From: Bacillota bacterium
Lineage (GTDB): Bacteria; Bacillota; Clostridia; Oscillospirales; Ruminococcaceae
NCBI GenBank assembly: GCA_029572815.1
Contig: JAKPUQ010000188.1
Span: 1-49,337, forward strand
Length of the DNA: 49,337 bases
Reading direction: 5' to 3'
Shown here: positions 41,513 through 49,337 of the stretch, piece by piece
Layout of the letters: each line of letters starts with the position of its first letter
Numbering within the stretch: position 1 is the first letter of the stretch
Translations under genes and position numbers: made by a program
Notes under the pieces: generated by a model
What the model saw: only the letters and a program-made list of their open reading frames with translations
Databases searched by the model: none
Told to the model about the DNA's origin: nothing

Positions 41513-42703
41513 TCATTCCTTGAGGTTTTCGGGCGTTTTTATCAGCTTTGCCTTGAAAAGGGCGGTGCCGATAAGTGTTGTGAATAATGTTGAGATGACC
41601 ATTTCAAACAGTGCGTTTATGCCTACTGAGGTTATGAGGAAGAGCATTATGCTCTTGCCTGACCTGAGTCTGTCGATATAGTTGAACTTCTTGTATACCT
41701 TGAGTGTGTATTTACCATCGCTGAGACCGCTGAGGTCTGCGTGGGTATCCTTGAATTTGTAAGTTTTGCCTTTGATCTCCTTGCCGTTGAAGACTGCGCC
41801 CTTGAGCTTGCCGGAGCTGAGTGTGAACTTCACAGCCTCGGAAGCAGCTGTTGAGGGGAGAGCCTCGGAGGTATTGCCCAGTGTGAGAACGAAGTCCTCG
41901 CCAAGAGCGAATGCCTTTCCGTCAGCGGAGAATTCCACGTCCTTGCCTGCGTTGTCCTTCACCTCGGAGATAACTCCGTTGGTGACTGTTATGGTGTACA
42001 TGTTATCCATACCTGTAGCGGTGTGGTTGAACAGGAGAACCAGAGCGGACATGAAGAATATGGTATTGAGGATGGCAGCCGAGAAGCCTGAAACGGCGCA
42101 GGACTGCTGTACCTTTGAGAGATTTTTCTTGTTTATTAACCAGAACGCCAGAGCAAATCCCACAGCGAACACAGCTATGAGAACAAGCGCCAGAGGAAGC
42201 CCCGAGGTCATGAATTTGTACATACCTGCGGACATTTTGTACTTGCCGTCTTCATCGTAGCAGATGAGGAGCATTACCGACAGGAACAGACCGATGAGGA
42301 CTGCACCTGCTACCGAACTGGTGATAACTGAAAGAGCCTTTTTGGACTTTACCTTGGAGAGACCGCAGAATATCAGTCCGACCAGGAGACCGTCCAGAGC
42401 ACGTGAAACGACTCTCTGTATAAATGTGAGCAACGGGCTTATCTCAAGGGTCATGGCGCCCATTCCGCTGAGGACTCCGATACCGAAGCACTGCAGGAAG
42501 CTGAAGATGCCGAAGACTATACCCATGATAAGTCCGCCTGTTGGACCGAGCGCGATAGCGGCTATTGCAATGGGGATGATGTTGAGGGTTATCGACAGCG
42601 GGCCGATGGGGATCGAGCCTATGGGCGTCAGTGAGAACAGAGCCACCACAGCTGTCAGAAGACCCAGCAGTACCAGTGAGCGTACGTTGAACTTCTCTTT
42701 CAT
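41513..42703 (-). CDS. ECF transporter S component with large extra domain
   Basis: 396 residues from the ATG at 42703 (AAGGAGG upstream). The N-terminal ~200 residues are a typical vitamin-binding S component: SLVLLGLLTAVVALFSLTPIG, a long hydrophobic LNIIPIAIAAIALGPTGG segment and further helices. After helix ~5 there is a ~130-residue extracellular beta-rich domain (YTITVTNGVISEVKDNAGKD..GLSDGKYTLKVYKKF), then one or two more helices (MLFLITSVGINALFEM). Normal S components have ~180-200 residues without such an insert. The substrate (vitamin or precursor) cannot be called. The energising module is not in the window. Confidence 0.8.
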   Translation of the reverse strand: MKEKFNVRSLVLLGLLTAVVALFSLTPIGSIPIGPLSITLNIIPIAIAAIALGPTGGLIMGIVFGIFSFLQCFGIGVLSGMGAMTLEISPLLTFIQRVVSRALDGLLVGLIFCGLSKVKSKKALSVITSSVAGAVLIGLFLSVMLLICYDEDGKYKMSAGMYKFMTSGLPLALVLIAVFAVGFALAFWLINKKNLSKVQQSCAVSGFSAAILNTIFFMSALVLLFNHTATGMDNMYTITVTNGVISEVKDNAGKDVEFSADGKAFALGEDFVLTLGNTSEALPSTAASEAVKFTLSSGKLKGAVFNGKEIKGKTYKFKDTHADLSGLSDGKYTLKVYKKFNYIDRLRSGKSIMLFLITSVGINALFEMVISTLFTTLIGTALFKAKLIKTPENLKE

Positions 42704-42758
42704 ATTAAATTTCCTCCTTGTTACTACTCCTCGCGAGAGGATATAATACAATAAATAT

Positions 42759-42787
42759 ATCATAACACTTTTTCAAAGCCTTGTAAA
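42759..42787 (-). promoter_or_regulatory. Promoter of the ECF S-component gene
   Basis: On the minus strand TTTACA (42787-42782) and TATGAT (42764-42759) are spaced 17 bases. The ~50-base leader contains a small CCTCTCGCGAGG hairpin but no recognised riboswitch. Confidence 0.6.
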
Positions 42788-43076
42788 TAGCGGATTTACA
42801 GAATAAAATCAACAAAGTGTCCTTTGATAGTATATTTTTAACAAATATAAAATATATATGTAGTTATAGAATATGCAAATAATACTAAAGGTTATATCGC
42901 TGGGAGTAGATTTTGAACGGTTTTTTACGAAGAGTCACCCAAATTGGTTTAACCAGTTGACTGGATTAGTGGTATTTTGTTGAACTTGCTGTTGAAGGCC
43001 CCAAAAAGGCGATATTCCGCAACACTTTGCACAAATATTGTTCGTTTTTTTCTCGTATTTAGTACGCCTTAAAATA
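42788..43076. other. AT-rich intergenic spacer
   Basis: About 290 bases between two divergent promoters. No gene, RNA or clear repeat is seen. Confidence 0.5.
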
Positions 43077-43105
43077 TTGCAATTTGTATACCGATATGTT
43101 ATAAT
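43077..43105 (+). promoter_or_regulatory. Promoter of the giant adhesin gene
   Basis: TTGCAA at 43077-43082 and perfect TATAAT at 43100-43105, spaced 17 bases. The ~90-base leader has a small GCTGC/GCAGC hairpin near 43135-43150 and a ribosome site (AAAGGATGG) before the ATG at 43203. Confidence 0.75.
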
Positions 43106-43202
43106 TATATGTACAAAGAACTGTAATTTTTTTCGCTGCGTACAGGCAGCTGAGGAGGGTTACGGGGGATTGTAAAAATAACAACGAAAGGATGGAATGA
43201 CC

Positions 43203-46200
43203 ATGAAAAAATCTTTGGGGAAACGTTTGATTAGTGGCGTTACCTCAGGACTGCTGGCTGTGACCTATGCGTTGCCGTCAGGATTGAGTCCGCTGCGGTC
43301 GTTTGCGGCAGAAGATGGTGTCGCTTCGGATGGTTTGCCTATACTGCAGAACTATGAAGATACAATGTGGTATACCGGTAACCCTCTCGGCATAGCCGGC
43401 GATTTCCACTTGTTCAGCTTCACTACCGTAAAAACAGGAAATCATATCAACGGAAATGTCGCGACTCCTGTTCTGGAAGTCGAAGTCGGTGAAGGTCCGA
43501 GCCCGAATAAGCCCTCAGGCGACGTCGCAAAGGTGCTCAATGTCATAAGTAAATTCATTATCTGGGGCGACGGAGCTTCAAAAGGCAATAACTGGATGGA
43601 TGGCACTCAGTATGATAACTTCAACATGAACAACATGACGGATATCATGCTCCCTGTCAATTATGAGGTGACCAGAACAGCGGGATGGGAAGGAGGTACA
43701 CATTATAACGATGGTGATCCTGTTCCGTATCCCACAACGCTTTTAGGCGGCGGCGTAAACGTTTATTACGGAAGTAAAGAGGATTATGACAACGCCGAAG
43801 AAAAGCACTTCATGAGAATTTCTTCACAGAAGAGTACCAGCGCTTATGTCGGACATGCAGGTGAGAAATTCATCGACTTTGCAGCTCTGAAAAAGACATA
43901 TGAGGATATGTCCGATGATTATTCGGCTTTATCACCGAGGTACTACGATCTTACGTGGGAAGGCGGAGATCCCTGGGAAACGGAGACTAATTCTCCGGCT
44001 ACGCTCGTGCTTGAATCTTCAGGCGTGAATGTTCTTAACTTCAAAGCAAGTGATGCGGATAAGTATGACAGGGTCACAGTAAAAAACATAAATACTGCTG
44101 ACGGCGAGTTCATGGACGGCCAGACCCTGATCGTGAACATTGACCTTGAGGAGGCTGAGACCTTTAAATGGGCTCCCGGATGGAAGTATTATTCAAAGGA
44201 TGACGTCGAGCTGAATAGGGGCGGCGAAGAAACCGTCTATGAAGGCACGAATATCATCTATAACTTCTACAATGCCAAGGAAGGCGGAACTTTCGTAGAT
44301 TTCGGCGGCGGCGCACAAATACCTATGGGTATCGTTCTTGCTCCCGACACCGATTTTGAAGTGGCTCAGATCAACGGCAATATCATAGCCAATTCGATCC
44401 ATGCTACAAACGAGACACACGCGGTCTACTTCAAGAACGCTCTTACTTCAACAAATGAGATCAACATCTCAGTTGCAAAGTCATGGAGCGACGGAAACAG
44501 CAGCCACACGAATGACTCGGTAGAGGTAACTCTTTACCGCGCCAAGAAGGGCGGCTTAAGAAATATCCTCGATGAGTTCAGGTTAGATAACAGATTCGAG
44601 GACGCTGTCGATGCTATTGCATCAAGCACAGGCATGAATTCTTACGGTATGGGCGAACGCGCAGAACGACAGACAGCAAGTGCCGACAGAGATGCAATGA
44701 CTATCTCGCTTGCATCTGCCGGCGGCGAACCTGCTGTTATCATGCAGAAGTCCGGCGACGAAGTAACAACAACTCTTGAAGACGGTACATACACCTTCTC
44801 AAGAAGCGTAGGCGCAGGCTCAAGAGAGCTCACATTTGTTGCCGAAGGCGGCAAGATCACCGCGATCAGCGGCAGCGGTCTTTCTGTACAGGAGATCGGA
44901 ACAGTTACTCTCAATGAAGAGGGTGGCTGGAGCAACACATGGAACGGCCTCTCAAAGATCGACGGCAACGGTAAGAATTATTACTACTATGCAGTAGAAA
45001 AGAATGTTCCTGCCGGCTATACGGTATCTTATGACGGCAACAGCGCTTTTGGCGGCAACAGAACTATCACGGTTGTCAACAAAAGCGAAACTGCTGTTGA
45101 CAAGCTCAAGTTCATAAAGCTTACAGATACTATGACCATCGGCGATGAGACAGACGAGAGAGTTTCCTTCAAGTCCGCTGAGCAGAGACTGGAAGGAGCA
45201 CGTTTCACATTAACTCTGACAGATCCCAGCGAAGAGGGCGCAAAGCTCAGCGAAGGCGTCAAGTCCAATCTTGATTCCAATACAAAGGGCAAGCCCACTT
45301 ACGGTGAGAACACTATCACATGGACAACTATCAATCAGGATATCGAGTTCGAGGGACTTCCCTACGGCGGATATACTCTGAAGGAAGAGGCTCCCGACGG
45401 ATACCAGACTATCAGAGAAGAAAAGTTCGGATTCGATAAGAACGGATTCAACGTTGTAACTAACGATGATGCACACGTCAAGTATGATGGTACAGATCTT
45501 CACAACAGAGTGATAACCATCGCAGATGATGCTTACACCATCTCACTGAGAAAGGTCGACGAGGAGGATATACCCGTTCCCGGCGCTCTTCTCAGACTTA
45601 CAAGCACCAGCGGTGCTGACATGACAAAGGTAAAGGCTCATGATTCTCAGTACTTTACCGCAGACGGTATCGGAAGAAACACCAGCGACAGCGCTCCCAG
45701 CAGACTTGAGCTCAGCAAAAACGAGATCAAGAATGTTGCAAGCGACAGTGCATCAGCTTTCGAGTGGTATTCGATCGGATCGGCTGTTGTATTCACAGGC
45801 CTCCAGAAGGGTACATACACTCTCGAAGAGGTAAGCGCTCCCGCGGGCTATTCAAGATCAACAGAGGTAAGAACGTTCACCATCGCAAGAGATGAGAACG
45901 GAAAGCTCAGTGCGAGCGGCGATACTTATACTGACACTGAAAAGGCTTATGATAAGATCAATGACATTATAAATAAGAAGCAGACCATCTCGGTAAGCAA
46001 GAACGACATGAACGCGACCGTTATCGAGGGCGCAGAGTTCAGGCTCACCAAGAAGGACGGCACAGCACTCGGCAAGATCACAGTTGATGTTGAGAATGCA
46101 GAGGATACTTATTCAAAGGGCATTGGCCTTACAGCAAACTCAAAGCAGATCACTATAAAGAATACTGCTGACGGCATGGGCTATACACTCCGCGGCAATA

Positions 46201-49200
46201 CATTTAATAATGTAAAGATCGACGATGTGGCAGTCAATGAGACGGCAAAGCAGAATTCCTATGTGACAACAGGCACAGCCTCCGGCGACACACTTGTGAT
46301 CTCAGGTCTCTATGACGGATCATATGTACTTACACTTGATGACGGCAGGATCTACAACATCCGCGTTGAAAGCGGCATGATGGCTCCTGAGGTAAGCGTA
46401 TCAAAGCTTGCTGAGCTGACAGATGAGGGTAAGGCATACGAGTTCACAGGCGGCGAGGCTGCAATGACAGGCCTCGAGGACGGTGACTATGTTCTCGAAG
46501 AGACAGCTTCACCTAACGGTTATACCAAGGTAGAGTCAAAGTTCGAGTTCAATATCACTGACGGCAAGATCACTCTTACAAATGCCTCCACAACAGGCAA
46601 TATCAAGCTGGCTCCCGGCAGCGATTCACACATTATAATAACAGATGACGTTTCCGAGATAACCCTTGCAAAGGAATTCGGAGCATCAGGCAATACCAGA
46701 CCTGAGGGTCCCGCAGGCGCAGAGATGAAGCTCACCTTCGTTTCCGCTTCCAACAAGACCGCAAACACTATCACCGGCGCTGATACTCTTGAAGTAGGCG
46801 GCTCTGTAACATGGAACACCAAGACAGAGAACCCCAAGACATTCAAGGGCCTGATGGACGGTACATATAAGTTTGAGGAAACAAAGGAGCCCGCAGGCTA
46901 CGAAAAGGCTGAGGCCAAGAGCTTCGTTATCAAGGACGGCGTTATCGCTGATACAAATGACGCAGGCGAGGTAGTAAGCACAAGGACCACTGAGTCCCTC
47001 CTCAATACAAAGAAGGGCACAGTGACTCTCGACAAGACAGCTCTCGGCGGAACAGTTATCCCTGCTGAAGCAGGACAGGCTAAGTTCACACTTGAGACTG
47101 TAGGCGAGGGCAAGACTCTCAAGGGCGTAAGCATCAACGGCGGCGAGGCTCTCGGCGAAGTTGCAAAGATCGAGAATGTTGAGTGCACAGACAACAACAT
47201 CACATTCACAGGTCTTAAGAAGGGTACATACAAGCTGACAGAGGCAACTGCTCCTTCAGGCTACTCGGTTGTAAGTACATTTACATTTGAAGTAGACGAC
47301 AAGGGCAAGGTAGTAAGTGTCAGCGACGTAGGTACAACAGGCAAGGCTTATGTCGGCGACGACGGACACATCAAGGTCGAGGACGCACCTATCGTAGTTA
47401 TCGACAAGGCTGCTCTCGGCGGAGAGATAATCAAAGGAAGCAACGCTAAGTTCACACTGACCGCCAAGGACGAGGGCGCTACACTCAAGGGCGTCAAGGT
47501 CAACGACGAAGAGCTCGGCGAAGTTACTTCCTATGACTTTGAAGGCAACAGCACAAAGTTCGAGTATCTCCAGAACGGTACATATTCACTCAAGGAAACA
47601 GCAGGTCCCGAGGGATTCTCAACAGTTTCCGAGTTCACATTCACTATATCCAACGGTCTCGTAACAGAGGTAAGCGCTGTTACAGACGGCAAGGTAACAC
47701 CTCTTGAAGGCGGCAAGGTACTCAGGATCGAGGATCAGCCCATCATCAAGCTGGACAAGGTAGCATTCGGCGGAACTCCTATCCCCGAATCAGCAGGCAA
47801 GGCTAAGTTCACATTAAAGGCTGAGGACGAGGGCAAGACACTTGAGGGCGTTAAGCTCAACGGCGGCGCGGCTCTCGGCGAGGGAGTTACAGAAGCAGAT
47901 TTCGACGGAAACAATGCTACATTTGAATACCTCAAGGCAGGCAAGTACTCACTTGAGGAAACAACAGCTCCCGACGGCTACACAACAGTTACCAAGTTCA
48001 CATTTGAAGTTGATGACAAGGGCAAGGTATCAAACGTTTCAAAGACTACAAACGGTGATTCCTACATCGGATCTGACGGCGAGATCGTAGTTGAGGACAA
48101 GCAGTCCACCGTTACTATCAACAAGAAGGCACTTGGCGGCGAAGAGCTCCCCGCAGAAGCAGGCGCAGCTAAATTCGTTCTCAAGGCTGAGGAAGAGGGC
48201 CTTAACCTGGGCGGTGTAACAATTGCTACAGGAGAGACAGCTTCAGCAGGTCCCGCACTTGGAGAAGATGTAACAGCATACACCTTCACAGGCAACAACA
48301 TCACATTCACAGGTCTCAAGAACGGCAAGTACAGCCTGGAAGAGACAGCAGCTCCGGATGGATATACAGTCGTTACAAAGTTCAGCTTTACTATTGAAAA
48401 GGGTAAGGTAAAGGAAGTTGAGACAACCACTAATGGCGACTCAAAGAAGGTAAACGACACAACTATCCAGGTCGAGGACGCAAGATCAACTGTAGTTCTT
48501 GACAAGAAGGCACTGGGCGGCGAGCCTATCCCTGCCGGAGCAGGCAAGGCTGAGTTCACACTTTCAGCTGCTGAGGGCAAGAACCTCGAGGGCGTTGAGA
48601 TCATAGCAGGCGCAGCAACTTCAGGCAAGGTACTGGAGGCTACAGATACATCTTATACATTCCAGGGCAACAATGCCAAGTTCGTTGGTCTCAAGAAGGG
48701 TACATACACTCTCGAAGAGATCGCTGCTCCCGACGGATTTACAACAGCAACAAAGTTCACATTCGATATAAACGAAAAGGGTCAGGTAACCAACGTGGTT
48801 ACAGAGACTGACGGACAGGCTTATATCGACGAAAAGACAGGTCACCTCGTAGTTGAGGATACAAAGACCAAGGTGATCATCGACAAGAAGGCGCTGGGCG
48901 GCGAGCCTATCGCTGAGGAAGCCGGCAAGGCTAAGTTCACACTTACAGCTGAGGACGAGGGACTCAACCTCAACGGTGTAGTCATCGGCGAAGGCGAGAA
49001 CGCTGTAGCAGTTGAGAACGATAGCACTTCCGTTAAATTTGACGGAAACACAGCTGTCTTCAACGGTCTCAAGGCAGGTACATACACTCTCAAGGAGACA
49101 ACAGCTCCCGACGGCTTCACAACTGTAACTGAATTCAAGTTCAGCATCGACAAGGACGGCAAGGTAACAGTTCTTGATAAGCTGACTGACGGCGATGCTT

Positions 49201-49337
49201 ATGTTGACGAAAACGATCACCTCGTAGTTGAGGACGAAAAGTCAACTATCACACTTGACAAGAAGGCTCTCGGCGGCGAGGAGATCCCCGCAGAGGCAGG
49301 CTCTGCCACATTTGTCCTCACAGTTGAGGAAAAGGGC
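43203..49337 (+). CDS. Giant secreted SpaA/Cna-B repeat adhesin (partial, runs off window)
   Basis: An open frame from the ATG at 43203 to the last base: 2045 codons, no stop. Signal peptide (about 1-38, ..LRSFAAEDG). The N-terminal domain (about 45-400) begins NPLGIAGDFHLFSF, the choice-of-anchor A/ice-binding-like adhesin type seen at the tip of Gram-positive pilins and adhesins. From about residue 415 a series of Cna-B/SpaA-like beta domains follows (ISVAKSWSDGNSS, GARFTLTLTD, ISLRKVDEEDIPVPGALLRL and others). From residue ~1274 seven near-identical ~120-residue repeats run on, each with an LDKKALGG Lys and an LEETxAPDGY Glu, the residues that form intramolecular isopeptide bonds. The wall-anchor signal would be beyond the window. 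Confidence 0.88.
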   Translation, partial: MKKSLGKRLISGVTSGLLAVTYALPSGLSPLRSFAAEDGVASDGLPILQNYEDTMWYTGNPLGIAGDFHLFSFTTVKTGNHINGNVATPVLEVEVGEGPSPNKPSGDVAKVLNVISKFIIWGDGASKGNNWMDGTQYDNFNMNNMTDIMLPVNYEVTRTAGWEGGTHYNDGDPVPYPTTLLGGGVNVYYGSKEDYDNAEEKHFMRISSQKSTSAYVGHAGEKFIDFAALKKTYEDMSDDYSALSPRYYDLTWEGGDPWETETNSPATLVLESSGVNVLNFKASDADKYDRVTVKNINTADGEFMDGQTLIVNIDLEEAETFKWAPGWKYYSKDDVELNRGGEETVYEGTNIIYNFYNAKEGGTFVDFGGGAQIPMGIVLAPDTDFEVAQINGNIIANSIHATNETHAVYFKNALTSTNEINISVAKSWSDGNSSHTNDSVEVTLYRAKKGGLRNILDEFRLDNRFEDAVDAIASSTGMNSYGMGERAERQTASADRDAMTISLASAGGEPAVIMQKSGDEVTTTLEDGTYTFSRSVGAGSRELTFVAEGGKITAISGSGLSVQEIGTVTLNEEGGWSNTWNGLSKIDGNGKNYYYYAVEKNVPAGYTVSYDGNSAFGGNRTITVVNKSETAVDKLKFIKLTDTMTIGDETDERVSFKSAEQRLEGARFTLTLTDPSEEGAKLSEGVKSNLDSNTKGKPTYGENTITWTTINQDIEFEGLPYGGYTLKEEAPDGYQTIREEKFGFDKNGFNVVTNDDAHVKYDGTDLHNRVITIADDAYTISLRKVDEEDIPVPGALLRLTSTSGADMTKVKAHDSQYFTADGIGRNTSDSAPSRLELSKNEIKNVASDSASAFEWYSIGSAVVFTGLQKGTYTLEEVSAPAGYSRSTEVRTFTIARDENGKLSASGDTYTDTEKAYDKINDIINKKQTISVSKNDMNATVIEGAEFRLTKKDGTALGKITVDVENAEDTYSKGIGLTANSKQITIKNTADGMGYTLRGNTFNNVKIDDVAVNETAKQNSYVTTGTASGDTLVISGLYDGSYVLTLDDGRIYNIRVESGMMAPEVSVSKLAELTDEGKAYEFTGGEAAMTGLEDGDYVLEETASPNGYTKVESKFEFNITDGKITLTNASTTGNIKLAPGSDSHIIITDDVSEITLAKEFGASGNTRPEGPAGAEMKLTFVSASNKTANTITGADTLEVGGSVTWNTKTENPKTFKGLMDGTYKFEETKEPAGYEKAEAKSFVIKDGVIADTNDAGEVVSTRTTESLLNTKKGTVTLDKTALGGTVIPAEAGQAKFTLETVGEGKTLKGVSINGGEALGEVAKIENVECTDNNITFTGLKKGTYKLTEATAPSGYSVVSTFTFEVDDKGKVVSVSDVGTTGKAYVGDDGHIKVEDAPIVVIDKAALGGEIIKGSNAKFTLTAKDEGATLKGVKVNDEELGEVTSYDFEGNSTKFEYLQNGTYSLKETAGPEGFSTVSEFTFTISNGLVTEVSAVTDGKVTPLEGGKVLRIEDQPIIKLDKVAFGGTPIPESAGKAKFTLKAEDEGKTLEGVKLNGGAALGEGVTEADFDGNNATFEYLKAGKYSLEETTAPDGYTTVTKFTFEVDDKGKVSNVSKTTNGDSYIGSDGEIVVEDKQSTVTINKKALGGEELPAEAGAAKFVLKAEEEGLNLGGVTIATGETASAGPALGEDVTAYTFTGNNITFTGLKNGKYSLEETAAPDGYTVVTKFSFTIEKGKVKEVETTTNGDSKKVNDTTIQVEDARSTVVLDKKALGGEPIPAGAGKAEFTLSAAEGKNLEGVEIIAGAATSGKVLEATDTSYTFQGNNAKFVGLKKGTYTLEEIAAPDGFTTATKFTFDINEKGQVTNVVTETDGQAYIDEKTGHLVVEDTKTKVIIDKKALGGEPIAEEAGKAKFTLTAEDEGLNLNGVVIGEGENAVAVENDSTSVKFDGNTAVFNGLKAGTYTLKETTAPDGFTTVTEFKFSIDKDGKVTVLDKLTDGDAYVDENDHLVVEDEKSTITLDKKALGGEEIPAEAGSATFVLTVEEKG
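47022..49337 (+). repeat. Tandem SpaA-domain repeats (6 complete + 1 partial)
   Basis: Units begin at 47022, 47394, 47745, 48111, 48492, 48873 and 49248, so they are 351-381 bases (117-127 residues) long. Each starts V-x-(L/I)-(D/N)-K, followed by (A/V)(L/F)GG, contains KFTL, a GLKxGxYxLEE strand and a final VED. The later units are more alike than the first two, suggesting recent expansion; the array continues past the window. Confidence 0.9.

Noticed and set aside
43943..49220. Many minus-strand ORFs opposite the adhesin
   Set aside because: The plus frame is open for 2045 codons with signal peptide, domain repeats and consistent codon use; the antisense frames lack start sites and known domains.

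Overview
The window looks like the chromosome of a Ruminococcus-type fibre-degrading Bacillota (Clostridia). The basis is two secreted proteins ending in type I dockerins (a GH30 glucuronoxylanase and a CotH-family protein), Bacillota-style -35/-10 promoters and ribosome binding sites, a Bacillus-type LexA box, a UmuC/YolD pair and a sortase B/SipW secretion locus. Species is not determinable from the sequence alone.

Layout. 1-607: the 3' end of a 23S rRNA gene, then a separate promoter, tRNA-Lys, tRNA-Glu, 5S rRNA, tRNA-Asn and a terminator. 746-8116: an AT-rich block of signalling genes (Spo0A-type DNA-binding protein, LytTR response regulator, two HPt proteins, two hybrid histidine kinases). 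It is closed at 8277-8362 by a second, 5'-truncated copy of tRNA-Asn plus its terminator, so it looks like an island inserted at tRNA-Asn. 8409-14426: housekeeping/accessory genes, a U32-like protein with a decapeptide repeat, and a LexA-controlled umuC-yolD pair. 14732-22197 (all minus): dockerin GH30 xylanase, ECF sigma plus membrane partner, and a surface-fibre module sipW - camelysin-like - PPDTG wall protein - sortase B. 22735-25800: dockerin CotH protein. 25850-31085: LiaSR-like two-component system divergent from a three-gene ABC-2 exporter. 31200-41131: a 13-gene minus-strand operon. 41252-41506: a promoter-driven candidate structured RNA. 41513-42703: an ECF transporter S component with an extra domain. 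43203 to the end: the first 2045 codons of a giant SpaA/Cna-B repeat adhesin that runs off the window.

The strongest candidate for an undescribed system is the 31-41 kb operon: FabD-like acyltransferase, two acyl carrier proteins, ketosynthase, 3-hydroxyacyl-CoA-type dehydrogenase, two crotonases plus one degenerate crotonase-like protein, hotdog and type II thioesterases, acyl-AMP ligase, a Cys-nucleophile alpha/beta hydrolase and a MIF-type tautomerase. It has condensation, ketoreduction and dehydration functions but no enoyl reductase, no FabG and no FabZ. This suggests a carrier-protein version of reverse beta-oxidation making an unsaturated product. Second are the SipW/camelysin/SrtB fibre locus and the tRNA-bounded phosphorelay island.

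Four genes (an HPt, umuC, the sigma-factor partner and the camelysin-like protein) each appear broken by one base in a homopolymer. That many in 20 kb points to sequence error first, and contingency loci or programmed slippage second.
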